From: Lineus longissimus | Taxonomy: Eukaryota; Nemertea; Pilidiophora; Heteronemertea; Lineidae | NCBI RefSeq assembly: GCF_910592395.1 | Contig: NC_088310.1 | Location: forward strand, 8,437,501 to 8,501,500 | Reading direction: 5' to 3' | Length of the DNA: 64,000 nucleotides | Shown here: one piece after another, positions 25,601 to 37,400 of the stretch | Position numbering within the stretch: position 1 is the stretch's first letter | Layout of the letters: each line of letters starts with the position of its first letter | The notes under the pieces: model-generated | What the model was told of the DNA's origin: nothing | The model's database searches: none | The model's input: the letters and a program-made list of their open reading frames with translations, nothing else | Position numbers and translations under genes: made by a program

Positions 25601-26760
25601 TTTCCTGAACTCAGATAATCATTTCTTTATTGAATAACTACAAAAATAGTACACAACAACACAAAAGAAGACTCCTCATTGGCTCTGAACTCTCAAAGAT
25701 AAAGAACATATTGAGGGCACTTTAATGTGCGAAATACTCCATTTTTATGCCGTACTTCTTTTGGGCGATTACATGTATCTTAGCCCATTCCATGAGGACC
25801 AGGCTTATAGGTGCATGGTGGCCGAAACGCCGCTTTTGAGGCTTATTCCGTGGTCATCCACCCTGGCTCCCAGTGTTGTAACAGAAATGCATTTAATGTC
25901 AAAGTATTGGGGGTCAAGATGGGGCGGGTCATCGTAAGGTTACTCTTTTGCGCAGGCTTTGTCCTTTCAACGCGGCCACTAGAAAGCGAACGAGTTTCAG
26001 ATAGTCTGGCGAAGAGGCAAACAAGATTGGGCTTGAAATAAGTTGTTATTATTAGGGTAGCTGTATTTACTTTCGAAAGCGTACCACTACACATAGTCCG
26101 GTTTAAAGACCGAAAGTATATTTTTAGGTTGTAGCCGCACGGCCCGCCGCCAACACTTGACGAAAGTTCGCCAACACTTGACATGCTGGATTCAAACATC
26201 TTCAAACTTCCTAGTGCCATTTAAGGTATTCACGCGTCCGTGGGCGACGATCGGTTCAAGGTAGAGCCTTGAGGAGGGTGATATCAACACCAGCATTGTC
26301 AGTCAAAAAAAATGATGATCAATTCATAAACATAACGAAATGGTAGAATATATGTATACTTAAATCAACGATGATGCGGGGTGTACGAAACCAGTGAAAG
26401 TCACAACAACAACCTCCAGCGTCCCATCTCCCCGGTCAACTATGCTGATGCTGCTAAAAGGTTGACCTGTCACAAGCTTGTCACGGTTTGGTGAAATTGT
26501 CTTAAATGAATACCATTCCCACTTCGGATTGCTGCCAATTATCATATTGATGCCGACGCGTCGTCTGTGGCAATACGCCAAGACGAGGTTGACTCATGTT
26601 TGGCATGTGGCTAGCGAAAAGCCAGTCATGATCAGCAGTAAGTATGGATTACCATACAGGCAACTCTACTACGACACAAATAGTAACAATGTTTTGAACT
26701 AGGTTGCTTGGTCTTTCATATACCAACAACTCCTGGTAAAATCGAGACAAGACATGCCTA
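22640..26760. other. non-coding stretch with decayed repeats
   Basis: A fragment at 24036-24095 matches the GCCGGTGTAACATCTGT element of 40.4 kb. It is followed by a right-end fragment of the TTAAAGG MITE family ending at about 24183. A diverged direct repeat of about 210 bp links 24925-25075 with 25140-25290 (atcaaggatat ... gatatcagtc(a/c)tttcaag). No gene is supported. Confidence 0.45.
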
Positions 26761-26766
26761 AAGCCC

Positions 26767-27491
26767 GGTCTACACTAGCCAACATGAACCAACAAATGTT
26801 GGCCAACATCGTGTTGGGCCTTGTTGCAGAGGCATGTTTGCTATTGTTTGCCAGTGTGGACGGGTCCAAAAACAAGTGAAAACATCAGCCAACTTGTTGG
26901 CCAATGTTGGCCTATGTTAGGCCATGCTACTTCTGAACAACATGTTGGTTGGTGTTGGGCAATCAGCAGCCAATCAGGGAACATATTTGGATCATGTGAT
27001 GGAGCTACTGGGACAAAATGGCAGCCTCAATGAAAGATAGAGAATGGCAATTTCAAGAAATTGAACACTTAATTTCGGAATACGAAAAGCTTCATCCATC
27101 CGCAGGAAATTCTTGAGGCTTTTGAAGTCTGAGGCCATTAACTCTTGAAGGAGGCAGTGATAGGCCCCATGCATGCTTTTTCCACAAGTATGGCTTTTGT
27201 CAGTTGCGGCGGCGACGGGGGTTAATCACAACTGAAAGAATTGCTGCTGAAGCACCTAGGCATGCTTTCTTCCTGTGGTTCTCCATTGTTTTAAAGAAAA
27301 AATGAAGAGAAATGACTGATTTTCCCTCCATATTGCCCTCAAATTCATGCCAAACACGGCCAAACTTAGTCAAACTTGTTTGGCAATGTTTGCCTGTGTT
27401 TGATAGTGTGGACGGGTCCCCAAACATTCGCCAACATGATGTTGGCTCATGTTGGCCAACAATTGTTGGCGAATGTTTGCTAGTGTAGACC
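26767..27491. mobile_element. internally deleted PIF/Harbinger-like DNA transposon
   Basis: About 42-bp imperfect terminal inverted repeats bound 725 bp. They read ggtctacactagccaacatg with further ttggccaacat words, and the inverted copy ends gctagtgtagacc. A subterminal agtgtggacgggtcc motif occurs near each end. On the plus strand, 27017-27106 encodes MAASMKDREWQFQEIEHLIS and then EYEKL before a stop, resembling the start of a MADF/Myb-like accessory protein. On the minus strand, 27250-27085 encodes RRRR ... KPYLWKKHAWG with one frame break, then AYHCLLQELMASDFKSLKNF and LRMDEAF. This resembles the N-terminal region of Harbinger transposases. Both fragments stop where they meet, so the middle of the element appears lost. 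Confidence 0.6.
27085..27252 (-). pseudogene. Harbinger-type transposase N-terminal remnant
   Basis: Reading minus, an arginine-rich NPRRRR run is followed after one frameshift by KPYLWKKHAWG. Another frame then gives AYHCLLQELMASDFKSLKNF, LRMDEAF. The arrangement of basic tract, R/KP-x-L, then Y-x-x-L-L-x-E-L ... F-x-N-F-L-R-M matches the region ahead of the DDE domain in PIF/Harbinger (HARBI1-like) proteins. Nothing of the catalytic domain remains. The family assignment is from remembered resemblance only. Confidence 0.5.
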
Positions 27492-28936
27492 TTCATTTAT
27501 CGATCGTCCTCGTGATGTCACCAAGAAATTTTCAAGGGCGGTACGATCGATGTCCAAATCACGTTTCGAGCCGGCAAATTCAAATGACAGTCTATGGCAC
27601 AGGGAACACTAGAAGTCGGTTTTTGGTGTCTCTGTGTCATGCCGTGAAATCATGAACAATACTACTCTCGATGATATTTGCATTTTATGATTGATACCTC
27701 AAGTAGCAGACGATAAGGAGATCCTAGTCAAATCAAAGGGCACGTTTGGGTATCATCAAGTGCATAATGATGATACGAACAGTTTACAGTTAAAAAAAAC
27801 ATGTACACAAAGCTTTGAAGTCGTGTCAAGTACTCTGTTGACCACTCGCAATTTAGGTTGCCATTGTCAAGTCCTCTTGAAAGGCCAAAGTCTCTGTCCT
27901 GCCACGTCGCTTTTGCGTCAGCAGTTGTCCGTGATACACATAAATTCTCGAGGTGGTCTTAACCGGAAAATGTTTGCATTCGATTTTTCATTTCGCTTCA
28001 AGAGATGCAAACCTATAGTTGCCACGTCTTGCCGCAACCATGCATCTGCATTCTATCACAATTGGCCCACGCTAATACACCGTGGGAGATATAGGTAAAA
28101 TTGTTTCGATCCTTTTGGCCAAAACCTACAGCAGACGGAGAAAAATGGTACACGTATGCAGCAAAAATAGCTCGTTTGCTGCGGTCATCGCAAGTACTTG
28201 TGACAAGAATCGGCGGATCGCTGCATCCTGCAATGAGTATCAAACCCAGCGATTACCGGTTTTGCCCGCTGACGAGACATCTTTTTGTCCGCGGAGACAC
28301 CGTGCCCTCTATAGTAGCGTAAAAATTGGATTTTAAGCAGATCCTCCATACTTGGTAGAAATCTAACCTGACAAAATATTAACCTCTGCTATGGAGAGTG
28401 GTATATAACCTTGCATTTCCGCCAAGAACAGGCAAGTTTCCCTTCCCGATAAAACATATCAACTCAGGTTTTGCTGTGCAACATTTATTTATTTACTAAT
28501 ATAAGCTGTGCTTGGAATGTCCCGTGAGCAAATTATTGACACTTCTCTACGTTACCCTATGTTCTAGTAATACCGTTAATTATAAAACGAAACAGTCAAA
28601 ATCGACAGTATTGCCATCTTTCCAAAGCTGCGTCGGCGACTACAAGACGCTTTCGACATCGAAGGTTTTGCAAAGATGGCGCAGTCACTCTACCTTGCAT
28701 TGCTATCAAATTGGCCATAAATGCATTTGATATGAGCATGAACAAGCACGAAATGTATAATGCAGTAGTGCTTATTAATATATTGTATAGGACATCACAT
28801 ATTATGGAATGCAAAGAACAGTTTGCCAAATTTAATGGTAATCAGTGCTGAACTATAAACTGAGCATTCACTGTTAGCTGAGCAACATCGTGCTAGATTA
28901 ATATTGGTATCATGTCTTCATATTAATTCTATCTGC
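27492..28936. other. non-coding stretch
   Basis: Short open frames on both strands lack recognisable domains or splice framing. No repeats are evident. Confidence 0.4.
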
Positions 28937-29035
28937 AAGGGCGTAGCTAGTTTTTTGGTCGGGGGGGGCAAAATGATACTTTTTGAAATTTAGAAACATA
29001 TTTTTTTGATGACCCCCACTAGATACCCCCCTGTT
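28937..29035. repeat. G-run element, second copy
   Basis: gggcgtagctag, ttttttggtc, G8 and caaaatgatac are followed by tttttttgatgaccccc. This repeats the order of motifs in the element at 515-648, with the right end degraded. It is non-coding. Confidence 0.45.
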
Positions 29036-29469
29036 CTGTAGACAGACGAAAGACACAGTTCTCTGGTCGGCGTGGATGAACAACATTTGAACACTATATA
29101 GTTACACTACCAGTGAGTTTAATATGTCGCCCATATCAGGCTGCTGTGTGCAGTGATCTAGTTGTTAAGCTCTATACTATGATTTTAAAGCAAAAGAGAT
29201 ATTTGGACCATTTCAGTTCAGTTGACAACGTACCATCACACATACAGAGATACATGCTACCATAAACACATACTATAAATGTACAACTCTGCATGCTTGG
29301 TTGGACAAACTGGTTCTTGCAGAATAAGTTACATAACTTACCACTATGTTGCCTATTGACATTTACAGGTGACAAAAAACCAGGATATCTGTCCTTTTGA
29401 CGTTTCTTTACCAGAACTTCCAGATAGAATGTACATGTAACAACATTTGCACTATCACTGGTACAGGCT

Positions 29470-30093
29470 TTTACTTTATACAAAACAATATCTCGCTTTC
29501 ACTTATCGTACAAAACAAGATCTCGCATTTACTTATCATCCAAAACAAGATCTCGCATTTACTTATCGTACAAAACAAGATCTCGCGTTTACTTATCGTA
29601 CAAAACAAGATCTCGCTTTTACTTATCGTACAAAACAAGATCTCGCTTTTACTTATCGTACAAAACAAGATCTCACTTTTACTTATCATACAAAACAAGA
29701 TCTCGCATTTACTTATCGTGCAAAACAAGATCTCACTTTTACTTATCGTACAAAACAAGATCTCGCTTTTACTTATAGTACAAAACAAGATCTCACTTTT
29801 ACTTATCGTACAAAACAAGATCTCGCTTTTACTTATCGTACAAAACAAGATCTCACTTTTACTTATCATACAAAACAAGATCTCGCATTTACTTATCGTA
29901 CAAAACAAGATCTCACTTTTACTTATCGTACAAAACAAGATCTCGCTTTTACTTATCGTACAAAACAAGATCTCACTTTTACTTATCGTACAAAACAAGA
30001 TCTCGCTTTTACTTATCGTACAAAACAAGATCTCACTTTTACTTATCGTACAAAACAAGATCACGCTTTTACTTATCATACAAAACAAGATCT
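29470..30093. repeat. 30-bp minisatellite, about 20 copies, with 60-bp higher-order period
   Basis: The unit is caaaacaagatctcgctttt plus acttatcgta, repeated about 20.5 times with few substitutions. In the second half, units alternate between ctcgctttt and ctcactttt, giving a 60-bp higher-order repeat and implying recent expansion of a dimer. Because 30 is divisible by 3, two plus frames and one minus frame stay open for more than 600 bp (decapeptides NKISLLLIVQ, KQDLAFTYRT and SEILFCTISK). I treat these as arithmetic by-products, not genes. Nearly every unit contains agatct. Confidence 0.95.
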
Positions 30094-31126
30094 GGAAGAA
30101 AAGATATTGCAGACTCCTTTAGCAAGTTCCGCATTGCGGAGTGATCCTTTTGTTGTGCTTTGTATTTATGATACAATCCAATACATCGAATACATTAGGT
30201 TTATGACTAATAGGGGACGTAGCTTTTGAGTAACATCATGTAAAAATATTGCATGCTTTGATATAAATTGATACATTTCATTGAGATTGCATATCGTTTT
30301 ATTGTGCGTGGTTGCGTTGAATTACACTCGGCTAATCCATAAATGATAGATTTTTGGAACAAGATTAGAATTTAGAAGGTGAAAATGTTTATTAATCAAT
30401 TGAATTCTCCTGCGTGGTTCTTGATGCATACATCTCCTGAAGAACAATTTAGGTAATTGGGATCCAGCTTACAACAATGTGGCTGTTCGAAAAAACCTAC
30501 GTTTGTTCTTGCTATCAAAAGTACAACTGGCTACATGTATCAGCGTTTCGCAGACTTACTTCTGTAGGTTAAGAAACAATAAGAAAATGCCCTGAATCTA
30601 TGTCGAGAAAAGATGAATTTGTAGTGAGAGAGAGCGCTTACGAATAGATTTTTTACGAGGGAGTACGAATAAACTTGTGGAAAACCCCCGCGCAGTTGAT
30701 GACGTAAAACGCAAAAAGGAATCAGCTTTGGTAAGACGGACTCCTCATTCTGCGAGATGTACCATCTATCTGCTATTTCTAGATCAGAATACAGACATTA
30801 TCACAATATCAACACTCTTAAACCTCTAAAAATAAAGTCAGTATGTATATACGATTGTATAAAAGTCACCCACGACAACATTTGCAAAATAATTGAGTAT
30901 ATAGCACCAAAATAGATCCAATGATACGAAAGTGACAAGCTAAATCACGAAAGAGATTCTACAGTCCAGCAATGCTGCGGCGTATTTGCATGCACAGGCG
31001 GCACGATGGCGATATAATTAACAGCTTGCTGATGTCAAGGCACAGCTCTCCAGCATACCACACGTCCAACTCGTTGTTGGGGACTTCCAAATTGGTTATG
31101 ACGCAGGTTTCACCGCCAGAATACTA
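30094..31126. other. non-coding stretch
   Basis: I see no gene or array. It lies downstream of the CNRIP1-like gene (minus strand), so the proximal part could belong to its 3' untranslated region. Confidence 0.4.
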
Positions 31127-31248
31127 GGGAGTTTTCGCATATCCCCGGAAACACCTAAGCGAACGCCTATCCCATTGTTCGACATCAGGAGGTCGAACAA
31201 CGGTATAGGCGTTCACGTTGGCGTTTCGGGGGATTTGCGAAAACTCCC
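31127..31248. mobile_element. MITE, GGGAGTTTTCGCA family, copy A
   Basis: The 122-bp palindromic element begins gggagttttcgcatatcccc and ends gggggatttgcgaaaactccc. The inner arms (ccc-gaaac-cc-aa-cgaacgcc and inverted ggcgttcacgttggcgtttc) continue the pairing up to a central gttcgac-atcaggaggtcgaac loop. It lies 234 bp past the stop codon of the CNRIP1-like gene. Related copies occur at 40584-40711 and, partially, near 41320. Confidence 0.8.
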
Positions 31249-31481
31249 TTATGTTTTCATTACTCGTCACTTCCCCTCCAGCAATTTTTTTAAAAACCTT
31301 TGGCCAATTAGAACCTGCATTCCAGCTCTGAGGCCCAAAACAAGCTTAAAAAGGGCTTCTAATTCGCCAATACATCAGTAAGTCTTAAAACTCCGGCTGG
31401 AAGGAAAGAGATGAATTTCGACCGCGTTGATGAAAATGCTATTACTGGCAGTATGATCGATGTGCTCCTTCCGACTGGCTG

Positions 31482-34400
31482 CTACCGAAATGTTGTCTTC
31501 CGCGTATCAACGAATGTCCTCGATTCCGACAACTTGCATTCGTAGTCTACACAGTTGAGTGGTGAGCCCCACACCACGTGGTCCTTGTCTGTTTCCTTGT
31601 AGAACTTGCATTGCATCACATCTTTGAACGTACCCGCATTATCCACCTGAAGATAAACGAAAACGCAGTGCTGATAACACATTTAGCAACTTGACTATAA
31701 AGGTTTCGCCACGTCGCGGAACGAAGATGAGCGGAAAAGTGTATTCGGTAAGGGCGCGGCTCACGTGGAATTGATTTTGTTAAGTTTACTTCCTAACGAA
31801 AATTTCAAATAAAATAAGGATTAGGCCGTTATTTTATTGATCCTGTCACCACAACGAACGACGAAGTAAGAATACGAAGCCCGTCGTGTTATCAAGTCAT
31901 GCGCTAATTCTTTTCGAGACATTCGACAATAATTTTAGCATTGCAAGATATCAGTTATCGGGGAAAGTTTTTAAAAAATCTGCGATAATAGGCTATACAT
32001 TTTCATGGTCGGAATACGTCGTTCGTAGCGTTTCGTAAGAGTTGGTAAACCTGCCTAATGTGACATATTAAGGACTGAGACCTTAGATACACGTGTACTC
32101 ACATTCATTTCAATTGGCACCTCATGCCTCTGGCCCCTCTTCTTGAGAGCCACACCTACGGTCGACCAGATTCCGGTGTAAACACATTGCATATTATCTT
32201 TCTTGACTTCATCGAAAGGGATGTTGGCTCCGAGGATAACCAGGGACCTGAAAACAGTTCGTGGAATGAATGAGGAGGAGACAAAAAATCTGTTTCATCC
32301 CAAGTCATCATAATTTTGCGCGTCTCCGCCAATTCCTGACGCAAGGTTGGTTGCAGCTACGTTGACCACCCAAAACGTAGCTACAATCCAACCTTGCGGC
32401 AGGAATTAGCGGAGGCGCAATGACTTGGGACGAGGCTGACAAAAAATAACGGCCATATTTTGCAAACCGGAGGTGGCTTTGCTTTAATGAACAGTTTAGA
32501 ATGCGGTTGGAGCTCGCTCCATGTCGTAAAATAACACAGCGTTCGTTGTGTTACTTCAACGTGCTTCAAATGAGGTCCATTATTGAACAGCGCTGAATCG
32601 ATATGATTAGAGCTTCATCAACACAAAGATTTTAATGTTTAGCTAAAACTATATCGACTTCCATTCACAAACATGGTCAAAATGAGTGAGTAGGGGACAT
32701 AAAATCGTGTTACATGTACCGTGGAACGCATATGAGCAGTTACTCTACGCTATTATATATTGTTATAAAAATGACGACCTTAATTTGTAAACCGGAAGTG
32801 GCTACACGATTTGCCGGTCTAAATGAGACAACCAATACCTCCGGTTTGGTATCAATTCCTTAAAACATTATACACATGTCAACTAAAACAGTGGTAATGA
32901 ACGCGTGAGACTTGCCCGCAGCATGAAACATGGAGATGATACGTCACCATAACTGACGCTTTGTCAGCCACTGGTTCATAAAAATTGGCGTCGGGTTAAT
33001 TGAACGGCAACCCACATTGAATTTCAGATGCTGTCAATATTCAAATTGCTTCTAGCCTATTCCAGTTATCAAACGATTTGAGTAACCCATCACCACGGAT
33101 AGCTCTCGTCAGCTTCATTACAGTTTGTTTAGTTCTGCGACAAAATCATATCGCTAATTGCAAGACAGCTCTCTGCTACGGCATGCCCGTCTTGGGAATG
33201 CAGCCGCAATAATACCACATAACCAACATATATATAACTTAGTTTGGTTCCCATTATGGAGCAAATTAGGATCACTATAATTGAGTAAGCGTCCTCAGAC
33301 CCAGCGTCCGCTAGGATTTGATTCTCACACTCCGGTGGGTCTCGGCAATCATTCAATATTTACCGACCACTGGATTGAGCAAATATCTATCAGGGAACTC
33401 CTACATGTCATGTGTACCAATCCCCTCTTCAGGTTCAGGATAATGAGCTCACACTGATCAAAGAGGAAGGCACGCCAATGGAACGCTCCTAGTGGATAGG
33501 ATCCAGTTTTGCTGAGACAAGAAATACCTCAAGTTAGGTATCAATTCCTAAAGCCTTGATTTGCATGCATTTTATACAGCGCCTTATTCTCGAGCCAGCG
33601 GTCTCAATTTTACAATCGAGAAAATATTATCAGTGCAGTGCCCTAGTAAGCGCGCCGCACCCGGGGGGGGGGGTCCATAAACCCCCTGGTTGGGAACCTG
33701 CTATAGTTCCTTCCGCCAATTTTTGTTTTGATAGACGATTTTCTCCGTGTATCTCTTTAGCAGTAACTCAACTGTCATCACAATAGCCAGCAAAGAAATG
33801 GAAAAGGTCCCCCCTCCCCCCTGGTAGTCTGGCACTCTGGCAAAGTGCAAGCTCTAGTGAACTCACGCAAGTGTCGACATAGGGAGCCCCCCCCCCAACC
33901 CCGTCCTTCTGACATGATTTAGCCAGTGCATTGGGGGGAAGGCACCCCCAAACCCCCCATTGGCTTCTCAATAAGTCCTTCCGAGCTGCTTACCCGAGGG
34001 CGCTCGAGTGGAACCCCCAAACCTTCATGATAGTAGAGTCCTGTGACACGTTTAACCCAGGGCGAGGAAGGGGTACCCCTTTAATGGTACCCTAACCCCA
34101 ACCCTCAACTATCATTACCCTTCCTTTTCACTGGCATGATATTGGCAAGACTGCCAAGACGTGGTAGACACTGGTGACTTCCTTGAGACAATTGGGTCAG
34201 GTTTTTCCCCCACCAACATGTTGCCGAATGGTAAATGCATAAAAAATTGGTTGGAAAGAGTTTTTGCAGGCCAAGAGACTGGAAGACACTTGACTCCTGA
34301 TGAACACCAGACTGCTGACCAAAGAACCTGAGGAACATAGAACCCTCTTCATATCTGGGAGCATAAAAAGCCTGCTAGCGAATATTGATTATTCTTTAGG

Positions 34401-37400
34401 AAAAACCAGAAGATCTGCAAAACCAATGGTCCCCCATAAAAACATACATTCCTCCATAATGTGTCTTCGGATCCCACCACGGCCCATGTGGAATTCGTTC
34501 AAAAGGTTTATTGAAATCTCAAAAACTAAATTTTTCTCGAAACGGCCAGAGTCCTCTATTAAAACCTCTGTACATTACATGTACATTGTTGTGCATACGT
34601 TTTGGTAAAAAAAGTAAACCTTGGACCAATCAATCTGCACAAAATTTTATATATGTCAAGAAGAACCCTTTGCCAATAGCATAATAAAGTTTTAAAAAAT
34701 TCCAATACCGATTGCCTGAGAAAAAAAGATTTTCGTACACCATATCCATCAAAACGTCACTGGCGCATTGATATGGCCCTGTCAAAGTACAAGTTCTAAA
34801 CTGACCAGTGAGACCACATTTTCTTAAATATATTATCAAAAAGCATATTTCTGTGATGGCCTGACTCTGTAGATTAAGAATCAACCACAGATTGAGAATT
34901 AATTCCACTTTGGTCCATTCCAGCCATGTATTTACCACAACTTGACATTTTGATAAGCTCTATGGTTTTTGCTTGATTATTCGGGATTATATCCATTTTA
35001 AGCGTCTTTTGGATATTATTACTAAAGTCTCAAAAATCAGGGGGGGGGGGAACCCCCCCCGAACCCTCCAGAAATTGAAGTTTGATTAAAAAACAGTGAG
35101 AATAATCGTGTGGTTCTCTCTCGGAGCTCAGAATAGTCAAGTTGCTTCATTCGCGCGTTTATCTCTTTTGGGTGACCGTTGGTGACATTATTTTTAAGCC
35201 ATCTGAACCGAATCCATGGACATGAAAAACATTGTTTACATTCGATACGTGTAGGCCTACACGTTAACTATAGAAGCGCTTCGCAGAAAGGCCTTCGGCC
35301 TCGGCTTTTCTGCTGCGCGCTTACAATATGTATCATTGTATGGATGACACGGACACACCAATAAGCATTACAAAAACACATGACATTGGGCTATATGAAT
35401 AAAGACTAGCAAATACTTTTACTTCAATTTTGTACAGAAAGGCCAAGTGTAACTGTACATAGGGTTTTAGATTTAAAGGATTTGCTAGTCTTTATTCATA
35501 TCACTCATGATTTCCAAAATATTCTCCTCCTCTAAACGTATCCGCTGTCTCTCTCTTCTTTTTGCAGGCCATTGACATTGAAGATTCCATGTTGCCCAAA
35601 CAAAGCCTGGCTAATGCTAGTCCGCCAAGGCTGACGAAATGAGCTGACTTTTGCAGTGGGAAGAGCCTGGCCGAGGCCTATATGTTGAAATAATCAACCA
35701 GTGGGCTCAAATTATGACTTCGCTCTATCGTGCTGGTTTGATTGGCCAGACACGACCGGGGTAAGGGAGTCATACCCAGCAATGACCAAATAAGAACTTG
35801 ATCATGCAAATATCTTGCCAAACGGATGTCATTCTCAATGTAATCTGCCAGATTTTGTTCGTGGTAGTTCTATTGGTCCCAGTGGCTCGATAAGTGGAGA
35901 ATGGCCGGTTTGGAATGGAGGGAAAGCGTCTCGTGGAAGACCAAGAGAGAAGGCACTTGTTTGAGAAAGCTATAGTTGGCACTTTTGACTCATTTTAGGA
36001 CCAAGGAGGTGAATCATAGCACAAAGTAAGGTCAATATTTGAAAACATGTCTTCCCATTTAAAGGTCATATATCAAGGTTTTTTGCCATTTTCTGCTGTA
36101 AGACGATTTCAAAAGTGTACCTAACACTTTATACAATACAGAAAACCAAATGCAATTAGCTCCATCCATTTTGAAGATACAGCCAATTATGTGTTTGACA
36201 ACTTGATTACCTGATCAGGCCAGCAACTGGCTTGTTAGAGCCAGGCGGCGGGTTCAGCAAAAGTTGTGATGTAGATCAGGTCATCCGTACATGTCATGCA
36301 ATCATAAAAGCAGGAGGGCCTTAATTAATTATGCACACCTGGAAGTAATGTGTTTCATTCACTATGGTGTATTGTGTGGCTCCGAATTGTGTCAAGGCTA
36401 GCACAAAGAACAATCGAATGACGGATGGGACCCATTTTCATGAATTTCCAAAGCCAGTTGAACGAGAGAGGAGGAAGCTGTGGATTCGGAAGTGCAAACG
36501 TTTGGAGTATTGGAAGCCTGGGCCTTCGGCCAAACTTTGCAGTGATCACTTTATCGATACGGATTATCACATGAAGCCGGATATCTGCATCCAACTGAAT
36601 ATTAAATGCCACTTGTTAAAAACAGCTGTTCCAACCATGTCAATTGCATTTAATGCCCGAGGCTGCTGAGGTCGGTTGTTATACATAATGTGTAGGCCCC
36701 ATTGGGGCCTGTGATACCGCATAGTGTCTTCTTGTGTTCCAGCCATAGCAAGGTGACAGCGACACAGGTCAGTGTCAGTGACAGCCACTGTCAATGACAG
36801 ATTATTGTCATCTGACATCTAGGCCTATCTAACGTTGCACGGCATTATATCGTCACGTCAAGATGATTGTGCATAATACCGTCACTTTTCAATAGTAGTT
36901 CAGCGTCATGACATAACTGGCGATACAACACTGACGAGGCGAAACAATATTGTGCAACATTAGTCTGTTCAAAAATCATACATGTTATGCATCTGCAACC
37001 GTCTATCAATGTCTTTTTTGCTATATCGGCAGGTCTGCCATGCAAATTGATTAACCACAAATTCTAATCACTTTCGTCCGAATGATCACTCTCATTATGA
37101 TCTAGTGATATTAATGGCTCGAACATGTACAGCTCAACGTTTAAATATCCTTCTGTATCGACCAAAACATCCTCAAATTCACTGCTCTCACTCTCTGAAC
37201 TGTATGCGGAAGCCATCTTGCTTTGTTCTGACTGACCTGATCTACGTCATCAAAAAATCCCTAGCGGCCACATGTGGAACTAATCTAAAGTTGTGTGTGG
37301 TGGAAAATTCAAATAGTTTAAAATTGAAAATTGAAATAACTAAATAATGACTTTATTATTAGAATTTTTTTAATGTCTGGGATCTTGTTTTTTTAACCCT

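Noticed and set aside
26360-26581. 73-codon minus-strand ORF with protein-like GDGTLEVVVVTFTGFVHP and a possible ttgccacag acceptor
   Set aside because: It could be a terminal exon, but no family resemblance and no partner exon were found. Left as unsupported.
29470-30093. CRISPR-like appearance of regular 30-bp repeats
   Set aside because: Units are contiguous without unique spacers, and the genome is an intron-containing animal genome.
29397-30229. Long open frames (241, 260 and 205 codons) over the 30-bp array
   Set aside because: The unit length is a multiple of three, so any stop-free frame stays open by arithmetic. Three frames on two strands are open at once and no splice or start context supports any of them.
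34630-34938. 102-codon minus-strand ORF in the CNRIP1-like intron
   Set aside because: No recognisable motif and no splice pairing. CNRIP1-like exons 1 and 2 already join in phase without it.
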